Notes: generated by a model not told the origin, from the sequence alone. A stretch of 44,663 bases of DNA from Pigmentiphaga sp. (GCF_019689535.1 NZ_JADGHH010000003.1:1-44663), one strand, 5' to 3'; positions 32,567 through 41,812 are shown, numbered from the stretch's first letter. Made by a program: numbers and translations.

Positions 32567-33660
32567 TCCATCATCGCCGCGAAATTGGGCGTCATCGCTT
32601 CCTGGTAGCCGCCTGCGGCGCGCCACGCGATATAGGCGGCCAAGCCCCGCCGCGAAGCCCAGGCCAAGCCCTCCTCGGGCCCCATGACCGTGAGGGCCGT
32701 GGCCATGGCGTCGGCAACCATGCATTCCGGATGCAGCACCGTCACGGACGCCACGCCGTTGTCGATCGGCCGCCCGGTGCGCGGATCGATGGTGTGGCTG
32801 TATTCGCCGCGGCCGTCGGCCGCATAGCGGCGGTAATCACCCGAGGTGGCGACCGCCAATCCATGCAACGCGACCCGTGTGAGGGGCAGCGCCTCCCCCG
32901 CATCCGGGGGACGCTCCAGATCGACCCACCAGGGCTGGCCATCCGGCTTGACGCCATGGCCGTACAGCTCGCCCCCGATCTCCACCAAATAACTCGTCAC
33001 CCCAGCACGCCGCAATGCGCGGCCAACCGCATCCACGGCGTACCCCTTGGCGATGCCGGACAGGTCGACATATGCGCCTCCGGGCTGGCGCGCCCGCTTG
33101 CGGGAAGCGTCTAGCTCGATGCGATGCCAGCCTACGCGCGCCCGCAAGGCGGCCACCTCTGCATGGGACGGGCGGCCCCGCGCGCCCTGCGGGCCGAATC
33201 CCCAGAGGTTGACCAGCGGACCGACGGTCGGGTCGTAGGCCCCACCGCTTTCACGCGCAACGTGCATCGCGTGCTCAAGAACGACGAACAGCGCCTCCGG
33301 CAGCACCTGCCACGAATCGGCCGGCGCAGCATTGAAACGGCTCAAATGGGAATCTTCGCGCCATGTGCTCATCTGCTCGATGACGAGATCGAGCTCTGCC
33401 AGCACGAGCGCTTCCAGATCCGCCGGCGGCGAGCCGCCGGCGACGAACTTGGCCGACCAGCCCGTCCCCATCGTCAGGCCGCCCATCGTGCGCACGCGCG
33501 CGTGCGCCGCTGGCAGCCTCAGCGCCTCCTGGGACAAGGCCGGGGGGATGAGCACGCGCGGCGCGGCGTCTTGGGAGCCGTGCGGCGGCGCGGGCGTCGA
33601 GGGCGCGCGTGCCCCCGCCCCGCTTCCCTCGCTCGCGCCCTCCTGTCGTTTGGCCCGCAT
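32563..33660 (-). CDS. apbE: FAD:protein FMN transferase
   Basis: MGTGWSAKFV, YDPTVGPLVNLWGFG, YVDLSGIAKGYAVDAVGRALR, SYLVEIGGELYGHGVKPDGQPWWVDLERP, YSHTIDPRTGRPIDNGVASVTVLHPECMVADAMATALTVMGPEEGL; start choice uncertain; ATGA overlap with downstream reductase. Confidence 0.94.
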   Translation of the reverse strand: MRAKRQEGASEGSGAGARAPSTPAPPHGSQDAAPRVLIPPALSQEALRLPAAHARVRTMGGLTMGTGWSAKFVAGGSPPADLEALVLAELDLVIEQMSTWREDSHLSRFNAAPADSWQVLPEALFVVLEHAMHVARESGGAYDPTVGPLVNLWGFGPQGARGRPSHAEVAALRARVGWHRIELDASRKRARQPGGAYVDLSGIAKGYAVDAVGRALRRAGVTSYLVEIGGELYGHGVKPDGQPWWVDLERPPDAGEALPLTRVALHGLAVATSGDYRRYAADGRGEYSHTIDPRTGRPIDNGVASVTVLHPECMVADAMATALTVMGPEEGLAWASRRGLAAYIAWRAAGGYQEAMTPNFAAMME

Positions 33661-33682
33661 GGGGACGTACGCCACAAGCGGA

Positions 33683-34492
33683 TTATTCAGGCAGCACCTC
33701 GAACGTCGCCACGTAAGTCGCTCGCCGCTCCTTGGCCGCACTGAACGAGGCCTTGTCGTCGCGAACCTCGGCTTCCATCCAATACATGCCGGGAGCCGGC
33801 CACGTCACGGAAAACTTCCCTTCCGCGTCGGTTTTCGTCTTGATTTCGTTCAGCTGGTCGCGGTAGCGAATGCCACCCGGCACGATGGACACTTCGATGC
33901 CGGCAGCCGGCTTGCCGTCGAGCAGCAGTTGGAAGGTTGCGGTTTCCTTGGCGAACAAGTCGTTCGGGTGCGTGACGGGGGCCAGTTCCAGCCCTTGGCC
34001 AGTGGGACGCAACGCCGTATCGGTGGGCTTGCCGACGGTCACGAAAGTCTCGACTCGACCTTGTGTTTGGGTCACCCGCAAATCCTGGGCGTTGGCCGGC
34101 ACATCCTGGGCGAACTTTTCCGGGGAGCCGCGCCAACGCTTCGGTTTGCCATCTTCCTTGTAGGAAGCGAACAGCCCCGAATTGACCACGGCCAGCCTAT
34201 ACGTCCCCGGCTGCGTCAGGTGTACGTCGAAGGTGCTGCGATAACGGCCGGTCGACTGGTTCTCGGCCTTGGCCGGCGTGCCGTCGGGCGCAGTGACCGT
34301 CAGGTTGTGCAGTTGCAGGGGGAAGTGCTCGAAATAGAACAAGTCGTTCGATACCGCGGCATCCACCGTCACCCACGGATCCGCCCCCGACAGCACGGTC
34401 GCGGAAGGCAGCATCCACATCCGGTGCGCCTGTACCGACAGTGGAAGACTGAACGCAAGGGCCAGTGCCACCCACTTCAAGGATTTCTTCAT
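33683..34492 (-). CDS. DUF4198-family periplasmic protein
   Basis: 269 aa with signal peptide MKKSLKWVALALAFSLPLSVQAHRMWMLPSATVLSG, repeated Ig-like segments. Confidence 0.85.
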   Translation of the reverse strand: MKKSLKWVALALAFSLPLSVQAHRMWMLPSATVLSGADPWVTVDAAVSNDLFYFEHFPLQLHNLTVTAPDGTPAKAENQSTGRYRSTFDVHLTQPGTYRLAVVNSGLFASYKEDGKPKRWRGSPEKFAQDVPANAQDLRVTQTQGRVETFVTVGKPTDTALRPTGQGLELAPVTHPNDLFAKETATFQLLLDGKPAAGIEVSIVPGGIRYRDQLNEIKTKTDAEGKFSVTWPAPGMYWMEAEVRDDKASFSAAKERRATYVATFEVLPE

Positions 34493-34536
34493 CTTCTTTC
34501 CTGTTTTGAAACCATGAGGACTCGGATAGGGTTCGA

Positions 34537-35055
34537 TCAGGGCTTGATTTGCAGCGCGACCCGACCGAGCTCGTGCTGCCCGCGCGCTTCCGCCTGCTCT
34601 GGACCCTTGGGCGGCCAGTGGAACGGGATGCGCAGCAGTTCACGGCCGCCGACTTCGCGCGCGGCTTCGACCACGAGCTCGTATTTCCCCTCGGCCAGCT
34701 TGCCGAGCGGCGCCTTGCCCTCGCTAAACGACAATTGATGCTCGCCGACCGGCCTCGTCGCGCCACTGACGCCATCCACGGGCATGGTCAACTCCCGTCC
34801 GCTGCGACGCCACCACTGGCGCAAATCCTTGAGCCATTTGGTGCCCTCGTCGTTCTTGAGCTTGAGGTCATACCAAACGGCCAAATTGGCGGCCACCTTC
34901 TGGTCCGGACCTTCGATCCATACCGCCACGTAAGGACGGTGGTACTCCGCGACGTTCAGCCGCGGAATCTCGATCCGGACTGCCATATCGGCAGCTTGGG
35001 CCTGCCCGACCAGCAGCCCGGTGACGGCTGCCGGGATCAGCGTACGCATAGACAA
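34537..35055 (-). CDS. DUF2271-family periplasmic protein with flavinylation motif
   Basis: 172 aa; signal peptide MRTLIPAAVTGLLVGQAQA; YVAVWIEGPDQKVAANLAVWYDLKLKNDEGTKWLKDLRQWWRRSG; DGVSGAT motif. Confidence 0.88.
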   Translation of the reverse strand: MSMRTLIPAAVTGLLVGQAQAADMAVRIEIPRLNVAEYHRPYVAVWIEGPDQKVAANLAVWYDLKLKNDEGTKWLKDLRQWWRRSGRELTMPVDGVSGATRPVGEHQLSFSEGKAPLGKLAEGKYELVVEAAREVGGRELLRIPFHWPPKGPEQAEARGQHELGRVALQIKP

Positions 35056-35062
35056 AACCTCT

Positions 35063-35701
35063 TCAGTGGATGAAAACGAGGGCCAGGAACAAGGGTACGG
35101 CCACGCCTAGCGCCACCATGGGCCAGGTGACTGGCCGGTTGCGCGCGTGCATATGCAGCAGGAAAAAGCCCGTCACGCAAAAAACGAGGCAGGCGATCGC
35201 AAAAACGTCGATAAACCACTTCCAGGCTTCGCCGGTGTTGCGCCCCTTGTGCAAATCATTGAAGTAGGAAATCCACCCGCGGTCGGTGCTCTCGTAACGC
35301 ACGGCGCCATCGGGCAAGTCGACGCTCAGCCAGGCGTCGCCACCCGGCCGGGGAAGAGAAAGATAGATTTCGTCCGCAGACCATTCCGCTGGCTGCTCGC
35401 CTACCGGGACGGAAAATTCGCTAAGCAACCATTGCCGAACCGCTGCAGGCAACGGCGCCTTTTCCGCTCCGCCCCCCTGCTCCAGCTCGCGGATGAGGTC
35501 GGGCGGCAATTGCCCTTCTTTGGAAACGACGTGCGGGCGCGCCTCGATCTGGGCGGCGTGATTGAGCGTGATGCCGGTGGCGGCAAACAAGAGCATGCCT
35601 ACCAGACAAATCGCCGAACTGATCCAGTGCCACTGATGCAGATGCTTTAACCAGAATGAGCGACGCTTCTGTTCCAGAAAGCGATCCGACGATTTGTCCA
35701 T
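35063..35701 (-). CDS. PepSY-associated TM helix membrane protein
   Basis: 212 aa; FWLKHLHQWHWISSAICLVGMLLFAATGITLNHAAQIEARP, DLHKGRNTGEAWKWFIDVFAIACLVFCVTGFFLLHMHARNR. Confidence 0.9.
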   Translation of the reverse strand: MDKSSDRFLEQKRRSFWLKHLHQWHWISSAICLVGMLLFAATGITLNHAAQIEARPHVVSKEGQLPPDLIRELEQGGGAEKAPLPAAVRQWLLSEFSVPVGEQPAEWSADEIYLSLPRPGGDAWLSVDLPDGAVRYESTDRGWISYFNDLHKGRNTGEAWKWFIDVFAIACLVFCVTGFFLLHMHARNRPVTWPMVALGVAVPLFLALVFIH

Positions 35702-35737
35702 ACGAAGCGGTGCGCAGCACTGCTAGAGAATTGATCC

Positions 35738-35760
35738 AATTATGAATGATAACAATTCTC
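35738..35760. promoter_or_regulatory. Fur-box-like sequence upstream of the PepSY/DUF2271/DUF4198/ApbE/reductase operon
   Basis: attatgaatgataacaattctc; about 13/19 match to GATAATGATAATCATTATC by eye; also lies inside inverted repeat GAGAATTG(35726-35733)...CAATTCTC(35753-35760). Confidence 0.6.
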
Positions 35761-35860
35761 AAGCACTGCTTCCACCACACTATTTCGCGAGCGGCCAGGG
35801 CGTCCGAGCCAGGCTGGGAGGACGAGCTGGCACGGCCGCCCGCGACCGCGCCGCCCTGCC

Positions 35861-36082
35861 TCACTTGTCTTTGGCATCTTCCAAGCGCACGCCGACTTTC
35901 AGGCAAACCTGCCAATGCGCAACTTTCCCGTCCTCGATGTGTCCCCGCATTTGCGTGACCTCGAACCACTCCAGGTGGCGCATCGTGCTGGCCGCCCGGT
36001 CCACGGCATTGCGGATGGCATCGTCGCTGGACGTCGTGGAAGAACCGACCAATTCAAGCTGCTTATATACGTGTGCCGACAT
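35861..36082 (-). CDS. Dodecin (flavin-binding)
   Basis: 73 aa; MSAHVYKQLELVGSSTTSSDDAIRNAVDRAASTMRHLEWFEVTQMRGHIEDGKVAHWQVCLKVGVRLE is the canonical dodecin pattern. Confidence 0.95.
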   Translation of the reverse strand: MSAHVYKQLELVGSSTTSSDDAIRNAVDRAASTMRHLEWFEVTQMRGHIEDGKVAHWQVCLKVGVRLEDAKDK

Positions 36083-36234
36083 CGTCGTCTCCTAGCTGGG
36101 GAACCCTCGCGGCCAGCAAGGAGCATGCCCGTGCCACGTGCGCCGGGCGTGGCCGACTCCCTCCCGGGGCGCCTGGCCGGGGAATCACGCTATGCTTATG
36201 CCACTCCCTGAAGGGCCTAGACCGGCGCATACCC

Positions 36235-37647
36235 GTGGAAACGAAAAAGACGCTCAACGTCACCCTCTGGCTGGTGGCCATTGGCCTTTTCATGCAGACG
36301 CTGGATACCACCATCGTCAATACCGCGCTGCCAGCCATGGCCCAGAGCCTGGGGGAGAGTCCGCTGCGGATGCAGTCGGTGGTGATTTCGTACGCCCTGA
36401 CCATGGCCGTGCTGATTCCGGCTTCCGGTTGGCTCGCGGACCGCTTCGGGACGCGCAAGGTCTACTTCACCGCCATCGTATTCTTCACCCTCGGCTCGCT
36501 GCTGTGTGCAGCCTCACAGAGCCTCGGCCAGCTTGTCGCGTCGCGAGTCATCCAGGGAGCCGGAGGCGCCATGCTGATGCCCGTCGGCCGTCTCACCATC
36601 TTGCGCAGCTTTCCGCAGCATCGCCTGCTCCCCGCGCTAAGCTTCGTCGCGATTCCGGCCATGGTCGGCCCCATGATCGGCCCCGTCCTGGGAGGGTGGC
36701 TTTCCGAGCAGCTCTCCTGGCACTGGGTGTTCCTGATCAACATTCCCGTCGGCATCGTTGGCGCCATCGCCACGCGCACTTACCTGATCGACAAACGCAA
36801 TGACGAGCGCGCGCCGTTCGACGGTGTCGGGTACGGCTTGCTGGCCTTCGGCATGGCGGCCATATCACTTGCCCTCGATGGGCTGTCGCACCGGGCGATG
36901 AGCCATGCCCCTATCGTGCTGATGCTGGTGTTCGGGCTCATCAGCATCGTCACCTACTGGATCCGCGCGACGCGCCAGGCCAACCCGCTGTTCTCCCCGG
37001 CCCTATTCCGGATCCATACCTTCTCCATCGGCCTGCTCGGCAGCCTCTTCGCGCGTCTGGGCAGCAGCGGCATGCCGTTTCTCCTGCCCTTGCTGCTGCA
37101 GGTCAGCCTGGGTTACTCGCCCACGCATGCCGGCCTCATGATGCTGCCGGTCGCGGCGGCCGGAATGATGAGCAAGCGCATTGCCACCTCGCTCATCAAC
37201 CGCTACGGCTACCGCCACGTGCTCGTGGTGAACACGGTGTTGGTCGGATTGACGATCGCAAGCTTTTCCCTGATCACGCCGTCTCATCCGGTCTGGACGC
37301 AGGTGCTGATGATGGCTTTCTTCGGCGGCGTCAATTCCCTCCAATTCACGGCCATGAACACCTTGACGCTCAAAGACCTGGGTCAGCAGGGCGCGAGCAG
37401 CGGCAACAGCCTCCTTTCGATGATGCAAATGCTCGGCATCAGCCTGAGCGCGACCGTGGCCGGTGGCATCCTGGACGCCTTCAGCCGCCTCATCGACCAG
37501 GGTAGCCCCACTGACACGCTCTCTGCTTTCCACGCGACCTTCATTTGCATAGGCCTGCTCACAGCGGCATCGGCGTGGATATTCTGGCAACTCTCGCCGG
37601 ACGTGCCGCGCGAAACCAAGAAAGACGATTCGCTGGACCTGGGCTAA
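36235..37647 (+). CDS. MFS multidrug transporter, DHA2 (MdtD-like)
   Basis: GTG start VETKKTLNVTLWLVAIGLFMQTLDTTIVNTALPAMAQSLGESPLRMQSVVISYALTMAVLIPASGWLADRFGTRKVY. Confidence 0.9.
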   Translation: METKKTLNVTLWLVAIGLFMQTLDTTIVNTALPAMAQSLGESPLRMQSVVISYALTMAVLIPASGWLADRFGTRKVYFTAIVFFTLGSLLCAASQSLGQLVASRVIQGAGGAMLMPVGRLTILRSFPQHRLLPALSFVAIPAMVGPMIGPVLGGWLSEQLSWHWVFLINIPVGIVGAIATRTYLIDKRNDERAPFDGVGYGLLAFGMAAISLALDGLSHRAMSHAPIVLMLVFGLISIVTYWIRATRQANPLFSPALFRIHTFSIGLLGSLFARLGSSGMPFLLPLLLQVSLGYSPTHAGLMMLPVAAAGMMSKRIATSLINRYGYRHVLVVNTVLVGLTIASFSLITPSHPVWTQVLMMAFFGGVNSLQFTAMNTLTLKDLGQQGASSGNSLLSMMQMLGISLSATVAGGILDAFSRLIDQGSPTDTLSAFHATFICIGLLTAASAWIFWQLSPDVPRETKKDDSLDLG

Positions 37648-37698
37648 AGAATGCGGCCCCAAGGGTCGTATAGAATCGACCCTTTTGCCCGGTCCGCC

Positions 37699-38598
37699 AT
37701 GTGGTTCAAGAATCTGCAAATCTATCGCCTTCCTGCCCCCTGGCCCATGTCGCCCGAGCGGCTGGACGAACTACTCCGGCCGCACGCCTTTTCCCCTGGA
37801 TCGAGCCTGGAGCTGCAGACCCAAGGCTGGGCGCCCCCGCTTGAAAACGGCAGCATGCTGGCGCACGGCGTGGGCGGACAATTGCTGATCACGCTGCGCA
37901 CCGAGAAGAAGCTGCTGCCCGCCACGGTAGTAAACCAGGTGGCCAAGGCCAAGGCCCAGGAAATCGAAGAACAGCAGGGTTTCAAGCCCGGGCGCAAGCA
38001 GATGAAGGAAATCAAGGAGAGTGTGCGGGAAACACTGCTGCCCCGCGCATTCAGCATCCTGCGCGACACACGCGCCTGGATCGACACGCGCAATGGCTGG
38101 CTGTGCATCGATGCCTCCTCGTCGGCCCGCTGCGATGAGCTGCTGCAGCTCCTGAACCGGGCCATCGACAAATTTCCGCTGGCAGGCCTGCACGTCCAGA
38201 CCTCGCCCGCCGCGGCCATGACGGACTGGTTGGCGAGCGGCGAGGCGCCGGCCAATTTCACCATCGACCAAGACACCGAACTGCGCTCTACCGGCGAAGG
38301 GCGCGCGACCGTACGCTACGTGCGTCAGTCAGTGGAGGCGGAAGACGTGCGGCGCCACATCGAGTCCGGCAAGCAATGCACCCGGCTGGCGATGACCTGG
38401 GCTGATCGCGTTTCCTTCGTGCTGACCGAGTCCCTGGCCATCAAGCGAATCGCGCCACTCGACGTCCTGAAAGAAAACGCGGATGTGCAGGCGCAGGATG
38501 ACGCCGAACGTTTCGAGGCCGACTTCGCCCTCATGTCCGGTGAATTGGCCAAGCTCATCGCCGACATCGTGGACGCGCTCGGAGGCGAGAAGGCCTGA
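37699..38598 (+). CDS. rdgC: Recombination-associated protein RdgC
   Basis: [90 protein letters not shown]. Confidence 0.96.
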   Translation: MWFKNLQIYRLPAPWPMSPERLDELLRPHAFSPGSSLELQTQGWAPPLENGSMLAHGVGGQLLITLRTEKKLLPATVVNQVAKAKAQEIEEQQGFKPGRKQMKEIKESVRETLLPRAFSILRDTRAWIDTRNGWLCIDASSSARCDELLQLLNRAIDKFPLAGLHVQTSPAAAMTDWLASGEAPANFTIDQDTELRSTGEGRATVRYVRQSVEAEDVRRHIESGKQCTRLAMTWADRVSFVLTESLAIKRIAPLDVLKENADVQAQDDAERFEADFALMSGELAKLIADIVDALGGEKA

Positions 38599-38605
38599 TT
38601 TCCGG

Positions 38606-40003
38606 TCAAGCCCGCATCGCCCGCCTGGCGCTCCAGACCGCCAAAGCGGGGGCAAGCGCGAAGGATCCGAATAGCCAGGCCGACGCCGAGCGGGCGCCCT
38701 CCAGGCCACCCGGCTCGGCCAGGCCCCCGGCATTGGCCACCATCCCGGCAAGCGCGGCGCCCAGCGCGATGGCATACAGCTGCAGAGTCGTGACCGCTCC
38801 GGAGGCGAGGTTCTCTTCGCCGGCGGGCGCTGAGCGGAACACGCGCGTAACGAGGTGGGACCAGCACATGCCTATGCCGAAACCTACCGCGAGCAGCGCC
38901 GCACACAGCACCGCGAAAGCCATGGCGCCCGCCGGATGCGGCATGAGGAGCGCCAACGCGGCCAGCCCCACCGTCGTCACGACGGGCCCGCCCTGCACGA
39001 GACGGATGACCGCCACGCCAGTACGACCGGAAAACAGCAAGGCAGCGAGCGTCCAGCCTCCCGCCATGACAGCCGTCAGATAACCGGCGACCAGCGGCGA
39101 ACGACCGTGTATTGCCTGCAGAAAATACGGAACGAAGATCTCGCTGGTCAGCCCGACGACGAGCATCGCCATCGTCAGATAACTGGCCCCCAGGACACTA
39201 CGCGTCGAATAAGCGCCCGTGGGCATCAGCCTCGGTGCACCGCGCCTGTCGATCACCGACATCCACGCCGCCAGCGCCAGGCCGGCCGCCACCCCGGCGA
39301 CATGCCAGCTCAGCTGCGTCGAAAGGCTGCCTATGGAAATGGCGAGGACGGAGCACGCCAGCATTCCCAGCTTGGCCCACGGAACGCCCCCACCGGACGG
39401 GGACTCCGGGGCGCCTGCCGGAACCAGGCGCCCCACGAGCGCCGCTAGCCCGGCGGCAACGGGCAATAACGACAGGAAGGCGGGTCGCCACCAGCCCAGC
39501 GTGGCGAATAGCCCGCCCACGGCAGGCCCGGACAAGGTCGCAACACCCCACATGGCCGACACGAATGCCAAGGCCCGGGGCCACAGCCTCGGCTCATAGA
39601 CCATGCGAATCAGCGCGTAAGAGAGTGCGAGCAATACGCCGCCGGCCAAGCCTTGCACCGTGCGCCCGATCAACAGCCACCACATGGCCGGAGCACTGGC
39701 GCAGGCCAGGGAACCAGTGCAAAACACCATCAGCGCGTAGAGATAAGCGCGCCGCGGGCCCAGGCGATCGATGAGCCGGTAGGATGACGCCGACCCGAGG
39801 ATGGAGGCGACCACGAACAACGTAGTATTCCAAGCATAGTAGGTCAACCCGCCTATGCTTTGGACGATAGTGGGCATGATGGTCGTGGCCACGTATACAT
39901 TGATCGCGTGCAGCGCCACGCCGCCGGCCAACGCCAGCGAACGCAGCGCGTTGCGGCCTGTCACCAGCTCGAAAGGGGAAGAGTCTTGATTGACGGAAGA
40001 CAT
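38606..40003 (-). CDS. MFS transporter
   Basis: 465 aa, polytopic; YRLIDRLGPRRAYLYALMVF, GRTVQGLAGGVLLALSYALI. Confidence 0.88.
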   Translation of the reverse strand: MSSVNQDSSPFELVTGRNALRSLALAGGVALHAINVYVATTIMPTIVQSIGGLTYYAWNTTLFVVASILGSASSYRLIDRLGPRRAYLYALMVFCTGSLACASAPAMWWLLIGRTVQGLAGGVLLALSYALIRMVYEPRLWPRALAFVSAMWGVATLSGPAVGGLFATLGWWRPAFLSLLPVAAGLAALVGRLVPAGAPESPSGGGVPWAKLGMLACSVLAISIGSLSTQLSWHVAGVAAGLALAAWMSVIDRRGAPRLMPTGAYSTRSVLGASYLTMAMLVVGLTSEIFVPYFLQAIHGRSPLVAGYLTAVMAGGWTLAALLFSGRTGVAVIRLVQGGPVVTTVGLAALALLMPHPAGAMAFAVLCAALLAVGFGIGMCWSHLVTRVFRSAPAGEENLASGAVTTLQLYAIALGAALAGMVANAGGLAEPGGLEGARSASAWLFGSFALAPALAVWSARRAMRA

Positions 40004-40021
40004 GAACGAGCCATGGAGCGC

Positions 40022-41749
40022 TCAGCGTGCCACCAGTGAGCGGGCCGGATCGCGCGGGCGAACCGGCAAGCTATGCCCCACCGAAACGACGTCCGAGAAT
40101 TCGAGCGTCAACCCCTCGTGGACTTCCATGAAGGTATTGGCGCCGTAAAGATTCTTGCCCTGCACGTAATGCACGCCTTCGACGGCGGACGGGTACCTGA
40201 TGTCCCGGCCCAGGAGTCCTGCGATCCACCGGGCCATGTCGAAGTGGCTGACCCAGCGCCGCCGCGCCAGTGGCTCGGAAACGGAGGAAGACGCGTCACG
40301 GCTCCAGATCAGGACCGGCACATCCGCCACCTCCGGCTCCAGGACGTTGTGCCCCCACATTCCCCTCGTCCCCAGGAGTTGGCCGTGGTCGCCGGTGATG
40401 ACGAGATGACGCGGGCCGGGCAGCTTGTCGAACTTAGCCATCATCCGGTCGAGCAGCGAATCCAGGTAAAGCACCGCATTGTCGTAGGCATTGCGCCCGC
40501 GCACCTCGCGCGGCAGGCTCGGGTCGTCCGGCCAGCGGGCGTAATGCTCGCGGGCGTGCTGGTAGTTGGCCTCATAAGGCGCATGGACCGAACGCAAGAG
40601 GACCACGACGAAGGTTTTCTGTGGCCACTCTTGCTCTTCCAGCAGCGACAACAAGGCGTCGTCCCCCTGTTGCCGGAAACGCTGCGGTGCATCTTCCCGC
40701 GTAATCGATACGTCGATGTAGGGACTGCCCGCATCGTTGAGTAGCTTGGACTCCTGCGAGGAGATCCAATAAGTCTTGAAGCCTGCCTCCTTGGCGAACC
40801 TGAACAGATTCGTCGAGAAAGTCCGGATCTGGCCCAGCTGGCCCGGCTCGCGCACGGCATTGAGCATCAGCGGCATGGTGGCAGCGGTAGATACGGCTGC
40901 AGCGACGCCCGCGCGGGCGATCAACCCATCCTCCATGCGCCGGGCCAGCCGCGGCGTGGTAGCGCGCTCATACCCCATGATGCCCAGGTGCTCGCTGCGC
41001 AGCGAGTCCGCGACGAAAAGCCAGACATGGCGGGTATCGGACTCGACCGGCGAGACCATGGGCGACGCGGCATCCGAAACTGGTGCCGCGTGCGCGGTGT
41101 GGCGCAGGACCTTGGAATCGCGCAGGACGTCGTGGACCAGGAAGAAACTGAACGTATTGAGCGAGTTGTGCAACCCGCTGCGCGTCGGTCCTGGCAGGAA
41201 CGCGTTCAGGTCGCGATACGAAGCGCGGTAAGGCTTGGACAACAGCCCCGCCGCCACCAGCGCCAGGCCGAGCGCGCGCTGCCAGCGCCGCAGGTCTGGC
41301 CGCATGAACTTCATGAACAGCCACCATGCCGTCAAATAAGGCACCAACACGGCAAACAGCACATAGGCGTGGTCGGCGAACTCAGCCAGCGCGACCTGCT
41401 TGACGTCCTGGAATTCCGAAAACAGGCCTGCCAGCACGATAGGGTCCAGCGGCCGTCCGGTATAAGAAATGTGACTGAGCTGCACCAGCTCCATCCCGGC
41501 CAGGAGGGCCAAGATGCAGGAGACGAAGACGCGGCTGCCGCAAAGCCATAGGCCGAGGTTGAACGCGCACAGCGCCGCGAAATAGTTGAGCTCGAAATCG
41601 GCTTGGTTGAAGGAAGTGAAGCGTTGCTGGATCCAGTCGTCCAGCATCAACAACACGGTGGTCAGCAGTACGAGCGCAGCACGGAATGCGAGGTGGCGCC
41701 AGGACAACATCCCCGGCCGGGGCATGCAGGTCAGGGATTCGAGAGTCAT
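40022..41749 (-). CDS. Sulfatase/phosphoethanolamine-transferase-fold integral membrane protein
   Basis: N-terminal TM region then alkaline-phosphatase-superfamily domain: HVWLFVADSLRSEHLGIMGYERATTPRLARRM, HLVITGDHGQLLG; start inferred at MTLESLTC. Confidence 0.82.
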   Translation of the reverse strand: MTLESLTCMPRPGMLSWRHLAFRAALVLLTTVLLMLDDWIQQRFTSFNQADFELNYFAALCAFNLGLWLCGSRVFVSCILALLAGMELVQLSHISYTGRPLDPIVLAGLFSEFQDVKQVALAEFADHAYVLFAVLVPYLTAWWLFMKFMRPDLRRWQRALGLALVAAGLLSKPYRASYRDLNAFLPGPTRSGLHNSLNTFSFFLVHDVLRDSKVLRHTAHAAPVSDAASPMVSPVESDTRHVWLFVADSLRSEHLGIMGYERATTPRLARRMEDGLIARAGVAAAVSTAATMPLMLNAVREPGQLGQIRTFSTNLFRFAKEAGFKTYWISSQESKLLNDAGSPYIDVSITREDAPQRFRQQGDDALLSLLEEQEWPQKTFVVVLLRSVHAPYEANYQHAREHYARWPDDPSLPREVRGRNAYDNAVLYLDSLLDRMMAKFDKLPGPRHLVITGDHGQLLGTRGMWGHNVLEPEVADVPVLIWSRDASSSVSEPLARRRWVSHFDMARWIAGLLGRDIRYPSAVEGVHYVQGKNLYGANTFMEVHEGLTLEFSDVVSVGHSLPVRPRDPARSLVAR

Positions 41750-41792
41750 GCGTATCAAGAGAAGCGGGCCCGTGGCATCCGACAAAAGATGA

Positions 41793-41812
41793 CGCCCGCC
41801 ATAGGTCGGGCG
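41793..41812 (-). terminator. Possible Rho-independent terminator after terC
   Basis: On minus strand CGCCCGACCTATGGCGGGCG hairpin (6-bp stem) followed by TCATCTTTTGTC. Confidence 0.35.
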
